Shown here: positions 35,269 through 43,168 of the stretch, one piece after another | How positions within the stretch are numbered: position 1 is the first letter of the stretch | Layout of the letters: each line of letters starts with the position of its first letter | Assembly: GCF_019665785.1 (NCBI RefSeq) | Contig: NZ_CP081149.1 | Coordinates: forward strand, 2,170,001-2,234,000 | Direction of reading: 5' to 3' | Length of the DNA: 64,000 nt | Source: Deefgea piscis | Lineage (GTDB): Bacteria; Pseudomonadota; Gammaproteobacteria; Burkholderiales; Chitinibacteraceae | Notes under the pieces: generated by a model | Told to the model about the DNA's origin: nothing | Databases searched by the model: none | Seen by the model: the letters and a program-made list of their open reading frames with translations, nothing else | Made by a program: the position numbers and the translations under genes

Positions 35269-36810
35269 ATGCAATATCGCTTGATTAGCATCGCCATCGC
35301 GCTGAGCCTTGGCTTGAGTCAAGCCGCAAGCAGCGACTTACCCACGCCACAAGTGCCAGAACCTGCATTAGCACAATTTAAAACGGCGACGCCCGAATCG
35401 GTCGGACTCGACTCGGCCCAGCTCACCAAAATGCTCAACTACCTGCAAACACCCGGCTTTGATATGGAAAGCATCATTATCGCGCGGCATGGCAAGGTGG
35501 TGCTCGAAGCCTATGTTGCGCCGTTTCACGCGGGCATTCCGCATCAAGTGAATTCAGTCACCAAAAGCTTTATGGCGACCTTGATTGGCATGTTGATTAG
35601 CGACGGCAAACTCAAACTGACCGACACCGTCGCCGATATCTTGCCGCAATACGCCGACTTGCCAAATGCCAAACTCATTACTGTTGAGCAATTGCTCGGG
35701 ATGAAATCAGGGCTACTTTGGAATGAATTGGGCGGATGGGGATTGCACGAGAATGATTTTGGCGAACTAAAACAACAAGACGACATCGTGAAATTTGTAC
35801 TCAATCGCTCGATTGAGCCTGATCAAGTCAACAATTTTAACTACAACAGTGGTGGCTCTGATCTGCTTGGTATTTTGGGTGAAGCGGCGCTCGGCAGTTC
35901 TTTAGCCGACTATGCCCAGCAACGCTTATTCAAACCACTTGGCATTACTAAAACGCACTGGCTAGATCTCGACCAACAAGGCCGCATTGGTGGCGGGCGC
36001 GGGCTGTACATCATGCCGCGCGATATGCTCAAACTCGGTGAGCTGCATCGGCAAAATGGCGTTTGGCAAGGGCAGCAAATCTTGCCAGCTAGCTGGGTGC
36101 AATACGCGACATCGCCGAGCATTCCCGTCTCTAAAGGCTCTCATTATTACGGCGCTCAATGGTGGGTAGGCAAAGACAGGGAGTGGTATAGCGCGCAAGG
36201 CTATGGCGGGCAAGTTATTGCCGTTTTTCCGCAAGACGATATCACGATGGTGATGACCTCACGCAATAATGACGACAATTCCACCTTTGGTTTCAGTGCG
36301 CTGCGCGAGTTTTATTTAAAACTCAAAGATCAGCCGAATGAAAACCCCAGCGCTTACGCCGCATTACAAGCAAAAATTCAACAACTCGCCACCCCCACAG
36401 CCACGTCAAAGCTGCGCTCGCCACTCGAAAAAACCATTCACAACCGGAAAATTGATTTAGAAAGTCCTACGTTCTGGGCCAATCAACTCAAATTTGAATT
36501 TAACGATGACACCGTGACCATCACAATGTCACCACGCAGCTTAAGTGAGCAACCCTTCGTCATCCAAGCCAATTTAAGTGAGGCATGGCTGCATACCCCC
36601 GTTAAACCAGTCGATAATCGTTGGCAAAAATCAGGCCCAGAATCGATGCGCGCCGCGCGAGCACAATGGCTGGACAACAACACCTTAGAATTCATGGCGA
36701 TGGACGTGGATGAATCGTACAGCGTCAATTACAAAATCAAGTTCAAAGGCAAAAAAGCCACCCTATTGAATATGAACGACTCAATCGCCAGCCAAGGCAC
36801 ACTCCGCTAG
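35269..36810 (+). CDS. Secreted serine hydrolase, beta-lactamase/NylB-like family (copy 1)
   Basis: 513 residues with a signal peptide (LISIAIALSLGLSQAASS). The class C beta-lactamase/penicillin-binding fold is shown by the SxxK motif SVTK (Ser96-Lys99), a FNYNSGGSDLL motif with Tyr192 in the family's second position, and GYGGQ near the third. Length and motifs resemble 6-aminohexanoate-dimer hydrolases and EstB-type esterases rather than antibiotic-hydrolysing AmpC. The last 130 residues form an additional beta-rich domain. Likely periplasmic. Paralogous to the next gene, 46 bases downstream. Confidence 0.88.
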   Translation: MQYRLISIAIALSLGLSQAASSDLPTPQVPEPALAQFKTATPESVGLDSAQLTKMLNYLQTPGFDMESIIIARHGKVVLEAYVAPFHAGIPHQVNSVTKSFMATLIGMLISDGKLKLTDTVADILPQYADLPNAKLITVEQLLGMKSGLLWNELGGWGLHENDFGELKQQDDIVKFVLNRSIEPDQVNNFNYNSGGSDLLGILGEAALGSSLADYAQQRLFKPLGITKTHWLDLDQQGRIGGGRGLYIMPRDMLKLGELHRQNGVWQGQQILPASWVQYATSPSIPVSKGSHYYGAQWWVGKDREWYSAQGYGGQVIAVFPQDDITMVMTSRNNDDNSTFGFSALREFYLKLKDQPNENPSAYAALQAKIQQLATPTATSKLRSPLEKTIHNRKIDLESPTFWANQLKFEFNDDTVTITMSPRSLSEQPFVIQANLSEAWLHTPVKPVDNRWQKSGPESMRAARAQWLDNNTLEFMAMDVDESYSVNYKIKFKGKKATLLNMNDSIASQGTLR

Positions 36811-36856
36811 GCATTGGGTCTAATTCATCACTAAGCAAATCAACAAGGGCCTCAGC

Positions 36857-38350
36857 ATGTGCTTTAAATTTTGTAGTTTGGTACTACTTCTAGCCAGTGG
36901 CATGGTTGCTGCCAGCAACACAAATGATTTACCCACCAGCTCACCCGAGGCGCAAGGGATCGACTCGGCGCAGCTCAATGCTGCACTAAAAGAAATTCAA
37001 AAATCAGGCACACCCATTGATAGCATTTTAATCATGCGCAATCGGTATGTCGTGCTAGACAGCTATTTCTATCCTTATCAGCCCAATACCCTGCACGACC
37101 TGCGATCGGTCACCAAAAGCGTGACCTCAACCATGCTGGGGATTTCAATTGAGCAAGGCAAACTTAAAGGCCTCGATCAGCCGATGCGGCCTTTTTTTGC
37201 CGAGCAACTCAAAGGCGATATTGACCCACGCAAGGCCGCGATTACACTTGGCAATCTAGTTGACATGCACTCAGGGATTGCTTGGTATGAAATACCTTAC
37301 AATTCTCAGTCCAGTATTTATCAGATGGTCAACAGCGCAGATTGGAATCAATACGTTTTGCAGCAAGCCATGGACGATGAACCCGGGCGAACTTTTAATT
37401 ACAACGGCGGCAATATGAATTTGCTGTCCGCAGTGATTGAAAAGGCTTGGAATATGCCGATGCAAGAAGTCGCTGCCCTGCAACTTTTTAAGCCGCTTGG
37501 AATTCACAACTATTATTGGCAAAAAGATCCTTCTGGCCACACCATTGGCGAAGCTAACTTGGCCCTTGCACCGCACGATTTAGCCAAGCTAGGGCAATTT
37601 TGGCTGCAAGATGGTGTTTGGCAAGGCCAGCGCCTATTGCCAGCCGGTTGGATAAAAAATCTATTTGAAGATACAAAATCAGCGCAAAGCGCAGGCTATC
37701 GCCGTGGTTTCTGGGTGGATTTAAGTCAAAAACACGTTCAAGCGTCGGGGCGACACGGGCAATTTATTCGCATTGACCCTCAACAACAGTCCGTCATCGT
37801 CATCACCAGTAAAATCGCTGACCAAAACGCTGATGACTTCGCACTCAACCTTGTCAGCCAAGTGATAAAAAATAGCCCTCCACGATCTGAAAATAGTGCC
37901 GCTCAAGCTCAATTGGCGGCAACAATACAAGCCATCGCCTTACCTGACAGCGATGCAAAAAACACCCTTGAACTTGGCAGCAATTGGTACGGCAAAACAT
38001 GGCGTTTTTCCAGCAAGCCGTGGGGCATCGAAACCATCAGCCTCAAACCTGATCCACAAGATGCTGGTAGCCTAATTTGGGAAGTGGACTCAATCAAGGG
38101 CAAAACCAGTTGGCCTGTTGGTCTGGATGGCGTATATCGTCGCCAAGCCGATGCGCATTATTACGATCTAAATTTACATGCCAAGGCGCGCTGGAAAAAT
38201 ACCAATACGCTAGAAATCAAAACCCAATATGCAGAAGGGGCAATTTCTCGGCATTATTCATTTAAGTTCAATAAAAACAATGTCGAATTGAGCTATGCCG
38301 ACAATGAATCATCTAGCGGCCAAGCCACAGGCCTTTTAGTCAAACCATAA
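36857..38350 (+). CDS. Secreted serine hydrolase, beta-lactamase/NylB-like family (copy 2)
   Basis: 497 residues with a signal peptide (FCSLVLLLASGMVAAS). Same plan as the previous gene: SVTK (Ser84-Lys87) and FNYNGGNMNLL (Tyr182), DGVWQGQRLLPAGW and a similar C-terminal beta-rich region ending in a Lys/Ser-containing repeat of short strands (FKFNKNNVELSYADN). Identity to copy 1 is clear but low, so the duplication is old. HGQF appears where copy 1 has YGGQ. Substrate unknown. The following membrane-protein gene is 12 bases away. Confidence 0.88.
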   Translation: MCFKFCSLVLLLASGMVAASNTNDLPTSSPEAQGIDSAQLNAALKEIQKSGTPIDSILIMRNRYVVLDSYFYPYQPNTLHDLRSVTKSVTSTMLGISIEQGKLKGLDQPMRPFFAEQLKGDIDPRKAAITLGNLVDMHSGIAWYEIPYNSQSSIYQMVNSADWNQYVLQQAMDDEPGRTFNYNGGNMNLLSAVIEKAWNMPMQEVAALQLFKPLGIHNYYWQKDPSGHTIGEANLALAPHDLAKLGQFWLQDGVWQGQRLLPAGWIKNLFEDTKSAQSAGYRRGFWVDLSQKHVQASGRHGQFIRIDPQQQSVIVITSKIADQNADDFALNLVSQVIKNSPPRSENSAAQAQLAATIQAIALPDSDAKNTLELGSNWYGKTWRFSSKPWGIETISLKPDPQDAGSLIWEVDSIKGKTSWPVGLDGVYRRQADAHYYDLNLHAKARWKNTNTLEIKTQYAEGAISRHYSFKFNKNNVELSYADNESSSGQATGLLVKP

Positions 38351-38362
38351 AGGATTTATAAA

Positions 38363-38701
38363 ATGCGCGAACTTTTTCTCGATTACATCATGCCATTTTT
38401 GGTGCTCAGTGGCCTGCTAGGTGGTTTGGTGTATCTGGCGTGCTCGCATGCGCTCTACACTTATTTGAAAGAAAATTACAGCGATGCCCTGCCGCCTCGC
38501 TTAGAGCTGTATATGCACGATGCAGAGGCAATGGGTGGTTTTCTCGATGGCATACGGTATGCAGCTAAAACAGGCAACTGGAAACGCATCGAGAGCAATA
38601 CATGGCGCAGGCTATTTATTTGCAATCATGCGCTCGGCTATTTTGTGGTGTTTTGTTGCGCTGTACTCTGCGCGGCATTTTTATTCTGGCCTAAGTCTTA
38701 A
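38363..38701 (+). CDS. Small membrane protein of unknown function
   Basis: 112 residues with one hydrophobic helix at each end (FLVLSGLLGGLVYLAC; YFVVFCCAVLCAAFLF) and a soluble middle section of about 60 residues. No family recognised. Start ATG 38363 is preceded by AAAGGA. It is the last gene of a probable unit with the two serine hydrolases (12-base gap). Confidence 0.75.
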   Translation: MRELFLDYIMPFLVLSGLLGGLVYLACSHALYTYLKENYSDALPPRLELYMHDAEAMGGFLDGIRYAAKTGNWKRIESNTWRRLFICNHALGYFVVFCCAVLCAAFLFWPKS

Positions 38702-38724
38702 TTAACATGAATGAGCAATGATTT

Positions 38725-38757
38725 GATTGCCGCACGAGCATCGTTTGTGCGGCAATC
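38725..38757. terminator. Hairpin between the hydrolase unit and thiD
   Basis: GATTGCCGCAC (38725-38735), 11-base loop, GTGCGGCAATC (38747-38757). Perfect arms between convergent units; likely a shared terminator. Confidence 0.7.
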
Positions 38758-38782
38758 CTTCTACTTCGCACTCGCTCAGCAA

Positions 38783-39580
38783 CTACCACCACTGATGAAA
38801 GTGATGCACAGGGCCAATACCGTGGCCGACTTCGAGGCGTTCGGCCTCGCTAATCGCCAGCAATAACCAAGCTTTGGCTTTGGCGACGGTCTCTACCCAA
38901 TCAGCGCATTGCGGGCGTAGCGCGGTGAGCGCTGCCGACAAGGTGCAGCCAGTACCATGGGTATGCCGCGTGACGATGCGCGCCGCAGGAAAGCACACTT
39001 CATCATTGGCTGTAATCAACCAATCTGGGCAGGATGTACCGCCTAAGTGCCCGCCCTTCATCAACACCGCTTGCGCACCAGCCGCAAGTAACTCTCGGCC
39101 TTGTGATCGCATTTGTGCTTCTGATTGCGCTTCAGCGCAGCCGAGCAATGCCGCCGCTTCGGGTAAATTCGGCGTAATGATACTGGCCATCGGCAATAAT
39201 TGCTCGCGCAGCGCATTCACCGCCGCCGGATCGAGCAGCGCATGGCCACCCTTCGCAATCATCACCGTATCGAGCACCATGATTGGCGGTTGGTAATGCG
39301 CCAAGCGTTCAGCCACCACCGCAATCGTCGCGGCATTGCCAAGCATGCCCATTTTGACCGCATCAACGCGAATATCGCTAAACACCGCATCGCATTGCGC
39401 AGCAATGAATTCGGGCGACACCACCTGTACGCCGTGCACGCCTTGCGTGTTTTGCGCCGTGAGCGCGGTTATCACGCTCATACCGTAAGTGCCGAGCGCC
39501 GAAAAAGTCTTTAAATCGGCCTGTATCCCTGCGCCGCCGCCAGAATCCGAACCAGCAATGGTTAAAGTATGAATCGTCAT
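38783..39580 (-). CDS. thiD: Hydroxymethylpyrimidine/phosphomethylpyrimidine kinase
   Basis: 265 residues of the ribokinase-like ThiD family: TIAGSDSGGGAGIQADLKTFSALGTYGMSVITALTAQNT at the N-terminus, VLDTVMIAKGGHALL, TPNLPEAAALLG, MKGGHLGG and the C-terminal HTHGTGCTLSAALTA. It phosphorylates HMP twice to HMP-PP for thiamine synthesis. Last gene of thiM-thiE-thiD; its start overlaps the thiE stop by 4 bases (ATGA). Confidence 0.96.
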   Translation of the reverse strand: MTIHTLTIAGSDSGGGAGIQADLKTFSALGTYGMSVITALTAQNTQGVHGVQVVSPEFIAAQCDAVFSDIRVDAVKMGMLGNAATIAVVAERLAHYQPPIMVLDTVMIAKGGHALLDPAAVNALREQLLPMASIITPNLPEAAALLGCAEAQSEAQMRSQGRELLAAGAQAVLMKGGHLGGTSCPDWLITANDEVCFPAARIVTRHTHGTGCTLSAALTALRPQCADWVETVAKAKAWLLLAISEAERLEVGHGIGPVHHFHQWW

Positions 39581-40248
39581 TTGGTATTTCCCTTGGCGGC
39601 ATGAATTTCAGCCAATAGCCCTTGCGTTGCGCCAGCGACATCACCTTGGCCGCAAATCGCCGAGACGACGGCAACGCCATCAAAACCCTGCGCCATCAAG
39701 TGGGCCACTTTCCCCGCCTGAATGCCACCAATGGCGACCGCTGGCAAAATACGGTTTTGCAACATGGCGGCGACTTCGTCCACCGCGATCACCGGTGACG
39801 CGTCTTTTTTCGTTCCTGTAGGGTATACCGGCCCAACCCCAACATAATCGATGATGCCAGCTTGATACATCGCTTCGGCTTCATGAAATTGCGCCAAACC
39901 ATTGGTCGATAGACCGACAATTTTATTTGGGCCGAATAATCGTCGAACTTCAGTAGCAGGTAAATCTTGCTGGCCAACGTGCACGCCATCGGCGTCAATC
40001 GCCAGCGCAATATCGAGCTGATCGTTAATAATGAGTGGCACATTGTAGGGGGCCAGCGCGGCTTTTAACGCCTGAGCGGCCAACAACCATTGGCGTTTTT
40101 TCCATTGCGGCGCGCGCAATTGCACTACGGTGGCGCCGTTTTGCGCGGCGATTTGCGCTGTCGTTACCATTTCGGCCAAGCCGCCACATAAATCGGGGTC
40201 AAGCACCAAATACAGGCTTAAATCAATCGGGTTCGCGGGTTTCATCAT
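39577..40248 (-). CDS. thiE: Thiamine-phosphate synthase
   Basis: 223 residues with the TIM-barrel ThiE motifs: GATVVQLRAPQWKKRQWL (usually QLR.K), PLIINDQLDIALAIDADGVHVGQQDLP, VGLSTNG and DYVGVGPVYPTGTKKDA, then LPAVAIGGIQ. It joins HMP-PP and hydroxyethylthiazole phosphate to form thiamine phosphate. It overlaps both thiM and thiD by 4 bases, making a tightly coupled operon. Two ATG codons in tandem; the first is given. Confidence 0.96.
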   Translation of the reverse strand: MMKPANPIDLSLYLVLDPDLCGGLAEMVTTAQIAAQNGATVVQLRAPQWKKRQWLLAAQALKAALAPYNVPLIINDQLDIALAIDADGVHVGQQDLPATEVRRLFGPNKIVGLSTNGLAQFHEAEAMYQAGIIDYVGVGPVYPTGTKKDASPVIAVDEVAAMLQNRILPAVAIGGIQAGKVAHLMAQGFDGVAVVSAICGQGDVAGATQGLLAEIHAAKGNTK

Positions 40249-41081
40249 TCGCTATAGCTCCGCAATTGCACTGGATGAATCACGTGTAAAGCGTCTAAAA
40301 ATGGCGCAACAAATGACCCAGGCCCATCAGAGCACTCCACCGCCCGCTCGCCAGCAATCGCCATGACGGCACATGCTGCGGCCACGGCATTCAATCGATT
40401 GGGCGCGTCGGCCAAAAAGGCGGCCACCACGGCCGACAAGGCGCAACCCGTTCCCACCACGCGCGTCATCATTGGGTGCCCCCACGGCACAGCCCACGTT
40501 TGCTCGCCATCGGTGATGTAGTCCGTCGCGCCGGTCACGGCAACAATCGCGCCCGTGGCGCGTGCCAATTGCTGCGCAGCACTGAGCGCCGACATTGAGC
40601 TCATGGTGCTGTCTACGCCTTTACCACCCGCCGTCGCCTCAGCATTCAAAGCCAATGCCCCCGCCAAGGCCAAAATTTCTGAGCCATTGCCGCGAATTGC
40701 CGCTGGTTTTTTCGCCAACATCGCAATGGCTGCGTCACGCCGGTATTGCAATACGCCAACCGCCACCGGATCGAGCACCCACGGCGTTGCCGCCGCGTTG
40801 GCGGCATCAATCGCTAAGTTCATCGCTTGTAGTTGAGCTGGATAGAGCGTGCCGATATTAATCAGCAACGCATCGGCAATCGCCGCAAAGTCAGCGACCT
40901 CTTCTTCGGCGACAATCATCGCCGGTGAAGCGCCAATGGCCAGTAGGGTATTAGCAGTAAAGCATTGCACGACCTCATTGGTCAGCACATGCACTAGGGG
41001 GGTATTAGCGCGTAAGCGTTCTAGCTCGTCGGCAACTAAATGAAATGGCAATTCAGGTATAGAAAGATTGGCTTGAGACAT
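40245..41081 (-). CDS. thiM: Hydroxyethylthiazole kinase
   Basis: 278 residues from ATG 41081, with AAGGAAA upstream; an earlier in-frame GTG/ATG at 41129 would lie in the riboswitch and is rejected. Family motifs: PLVHVLTNEVVQCFTANTLLAIGASPAM, WVLDPVAVG, IRGNGSEILALAG, GKGVDS, VAVTGATDYITDG, and the anion-hole VVGTGCALSAVVAAF. The Asn usual in HxxTN is present. It salvages the thiazole moiety. First gene of the TPP-controlled salvage operon; thiC, thiG and other de novo genes are not nearby. Confidence 0.95.
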   Translation of the reverse strand: MSQANLSIPELPFHLVADELERLRANTPLVHVLTNEVVQCFTANTLLAIGASPAMIVAEEEVADFAAIADALLINIGTLYPAQLQAMNLAIDAANAAATPWVLDPVAVGVLQYRRDAAIAMLAKKPAAIRGNGSEILALAGALALNAEATAGGKGVDSTMSSMSALSAAQQLARATGAIVAVTGATDYITDGEQTWAVPWGHPMMTRVVGTGCALSAVVAAFLADAPNRLNAVAAACAVMAIAGERAVECSDGPGSFVAPFLDALHVIHPVQLRSYSE

Positions 41082-41087
41082 CGCGAT

Positions 41088-41107
41088 TTCCTTGTATAGC
41101 GCAGGAA
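41088..41107 (-). promoter_or_regulatory. Shine-Dalgarno-sequestering hairpin of thiM
   Basis: On the minus strand TTCCT (41107-41103) can pair with AGGAA (41092-41088), which is the thiM ribosome binding site, across a 10-base loop. It lies between the aptamer and the start codon and would be the expression platform for translational control. Pairing seen in sequence; function inferred. Confidence 0.5.
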
Positions 41108-41122
41108 GTCGCCTAGTCGCAG

Positions 41123-41245
41123 CAGACATCCCTACGCCAGTATGATCTGGATCAGGTACAACGGGTTTCTCTCAGCCGCTTTACAAGCTGTTGACGTTGG
41201 GTTTGCCAAACGTCCACAGACCCTAACGGCACCCCGAGTCTGTGG
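41123..41245 (-). promoter_or_regulatory. TPP riboswitch (THI element)
   Basis: Minus strand matches the thiamine pyrophosphate aptamer: CGGGGTGCC, GGCTGAGAG, ACCCGTTG, TACCTGATCCAGATCAT and ACTGGCGTAGGGA in the correct order. P1 is CAGAC (41243-41239) with GTCTG (41127-41123). The stem between GGTGCC and GGCTGAGA (P3 region) is longer than the E. coli thiM minimum. The aptamer is about 40 bases upstream of the thiM start and is followed by a hairpin on the ribosome binding site. It should lower thiM-thiE-thiD expression when TPP is high. Confidence 0.95.
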
Positions 41246-41247
41246 CC

Positions 41248-41253
41248 ATTGTA
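41248..41253 (-). promoter_or_regulatory. Predicted -10 element of the thi operon
   Basis: TACAAT on the minus strand just upstream of the aptamer; transcription would start within about 7 bases of the riboswitch P1 stem. The matching -35 is weak (GCACCG at 17-base spacing). Confidence 0.4.
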
Positions 41254-41317
41254 CCGTCTCAGCGCCGGCGCGGTGCGGCACTAGATCAAACTTTTTAGCT
41301 AGGGTCGTTGCGTTGGA

Positions 41318-41349
41318 TTCGCCGCGAAAATCGCGTCAACAGCGGCGAA
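41318..41349. terminator. Hairpin between the thi operon leader and the aminotransferase
   Basis: TTCGCCGC (41318-41325) and GCGGCGAA (41342-41349), with a GCGA/TCGC pairing inside. On the minus strand it lies about 90 bases after the aminotransferase stop and could end its transcript; there is no T-run. The rest of 41254-41439 holds nothing I recognise. Confidence 0.4.
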
Positions 41350-41439
41350 AAACCAAACGTCAACAATCGCAAAGCAAGTCCGCCTGAAGTGTGTGGCTGC
41401 CAACCTAAGTTTGCAATCCGCGCTGAGTCCGACCCTCGC

Positions 41440-42585
41440 TCAAAAATCCCGCAAGATCTGCGCTAAGCGCGCAATTCCTGTTTCAATTTGTTCGGGATTA
41501 GCATGACTAAAATTGAGTCGAATCGCCCCATCGTCTTGATTTGACGCCATAAATGCCACGCCGGGCATAATCGCCAATTTTTGCGCTAAAGCGGCGCGCA
41601 TCAGCGCTAAAGTGTCATCGACCGCATTGAGTTTGACCCAAAAAAACAAGCCGCCACTCGGTAAGGCCCACGTGGCATAAGGGCTTAAATGCGCGGCCAA
41701 CGCATCGGCCATCGCATCACGGCGTTGTCGATACAGTGGCAATACGGCAGCTAAATGCGGATCGAGCTGATTGCCCGCCAATATTTGCGTCACAATCAAT
41801 TGGCTTAAACGGTTGCTATGCAAATCAGCCGCTTGCTTTAAGCGCACCAAGTGCGGCATCAAATCAGGATGTGCAATCAAATAACCCAAGCGTAAACCCG
41901 GCGCCAAGGTTTTGCTGAACGAGCCTTGATACACCCAAGGCGCCGATGTTAAATGACTCACCAAGGGCGCAGGCGCGGGGGTATCGTATGCTAGCTCGCG
42001 ATACGGGTCGTCTTCAAACAAACACGTACCATGGGTATCGAGTAGTGCCGCTACCGCTTGCCGCTCCGTTTGACTGTAGCAATAGCCCGATGGGTTTTGA
42101 AACGTCGGCGTTAAATACGCCATAGCCACCTGCGGCAACTGATCGGCCAACGCGGCTAAATCAACGCCATCGGCAATCGGCAAAGTGCGTAAATCAGCCC
42201 CTAATAAACGGAACGACTGCAAAGCGGCCAAATACGCCGGCTCCTCGACCAAGACCGGCGTACCTTCGTCGATCATTAATTTACTGACGAGATCAATCCC
42301 TTGTTGCGAGCCATTCAGAATTAATACTTGCTCGGCGCTGCAGTTAAAACCGATGGATTGCATTCGCTGAGCGATCAACTCGCGCAACTGCGGCTCGCCT
42401 TCGCTCGGGCCATATTGCAGCGCACTTTTCACTACGTCGGCAGGCATTGCGGCTAAATCCAGCGACAATAAAGCTTCACTGGCGGGTAAGCCACCGGCAA
42501 ATGAAATCACCCCAGGTTGTTGCGCGACCGCTAAAATATCGCGAACCAATGACGAAGTTAAACGTTCAATTCTTCGAGCTAGCAT
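41440..42585 (-). CDS. PLP-dependent aminotransferase, fold type I
   Basis: 381 residues from ATG 42585 (MLARRIERLTSSLV); an earlier start would add seven untypical residues. It is of the MocR/LysN-like branch without a DNA-binding domain: ISFAGGLPASEALL, YGPSEGEPQLRELIAQRM, ILNGSQQGIDLVSKL, TPTFQNPSGYCYS, the PLP-binding Lys in YQGSFSKTLAPGLRLGYL, and the Arg carboxylate site near AIRLNFSH. Related enzymes act on 2-aminoadipate, kynurenine or branched amino acids; the substrate cannot be fixed here. Divergent from a marR gene with a palindrome between, so MarR control is likely. Confidence 0.9.
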   Translation of the reverse strand: MLARRIERLTSSLVRDILAVAQQPGVISFAGGLPASEALLSLDLAAMPADVVKSALQYGPSEGEPQLRELIAQRMQSIGFNCSAEQVLILNGSQQGIDLVSKLMIDEGTPVLVEEPAYLAALQSFRLLGADLRTLPIADGVDLAALADQLPQVAMAYLTPTFQNPSGYCYSQTERQAVAALLDTHGTCLFEDDPYRELAYDTPAPAPLVSHLTSAPWVYQGSFSKTLAPGLRLGYLIAHPDLMPHLVRLKQAADLHSNRLSQLIVTQILAGNQLDPHLAAVLPLYRQRRDAMADALAAHLSPYATWALPSGGLFFWVKLNAVDDTLALMRAALAQKLAIMPGVAFMASNQDDGAIRLNFSHANPEQIETGIARLAQILRDF

Positions 42586-42598
42586 AAGATACGCCACA

Positions 42599-42619
42599 TA
42601 GGTCAATAAAGTAGACCTA
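42599..42619. promoter_or_regulatory. Candidate MarR operator
   Basis: TAGGTC (42599-42604), 9-base spacer, GACCTA (42614-42619), centred in the 65-base gap between the divergent aminotransferase and marR starts. The place and symmetry are right for a MarR-family repressor acting on both genes. Confidence 0.55.
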
Positions 42620-42650
42620 AATCATGCCCATCAAGGAAAATTAAGTCAAT

Positions 42651-43085
42651 ATGATTGACCAAAAAATTGAAGCCGATATCGAACTCTTGTTTTATGGCTA
42701 CCGTGCTTTTACCGCGCAAGCGGACGCTTTACTGGCCGAACGGCAATGGGGGCGCGTACATCATCGAGTGTTGTATTTTGTTGCCAGAAATCCTGGTGTT
42801 GCTATTCACCAACTTTTAAGCAAATTAGGCGTAAGCAAACAAGCATTACACGGCCCACTTAAAGCCTTGCAAGCAGCGCAATTGATTGCCAGCCAAAGCG
42901 ACGAGGATGACAAACGGGTAAAAAACCTATATTTAACGCCACTTGGCCAGCAACTCGAGCATGAGCTCACCAGCCCACAACGCGAACTACTGCTACGCAT
43001 TGAATCGGAGTTAGGCCCCGAAGTCACCACGGCATGGCGGCAAATGATGGCGACGCTCAGCCAACAAATCACATCAAAATCTTAA
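42651..43085 (+). CDS. MarR-family regulator
   Basis: 144 residues. Winged helix-turn-helix: RVHHRVLYFVARNPGVAIHQLLSKLGVSKQALHGPLKALQAAQLIASQSDEDDKRVKNLYLTPLGQQL, with dimerising helices at both ends. There is no Cys for redox sensing. Divergently transcribed from an aminotransferase, suggesting that the ligand is related to its amino-acid substrate or product. AAGGAAA lies upstream of the ATG. Confidence 0.9.
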   Translation: MIDQKIEADIELLFYGYRAFTAQADALLAERQWGRVHHRVLYFVARNPGVAIHQLLSKLGVSKQALHGPLKALQAAQLIASQSDEDDKRVKNLYLTPLGQQLEHELTSPQRELLLRIESELGPEVTTAWRQMMATLSQQITSKS

Positions 43086-43168
43086 AACAAGCTTTTGTTG
43101 ATTAGGCTCACATTCCGATTGCGTTCTAGCCGCTAAGATGAATTTAATCGTCTTAGGGAGCCATTCTC

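Noticed and set aside
35269..38350. Possible antibiotic-resistance beta-lactamases
   Set aside because: Length, the NYN(S/G)GG motif and the extra C-terminal domain fit NylB/esterase-like hydrolases better than AmpC; no evidence of antibiotic hydrolysis in the sequence.
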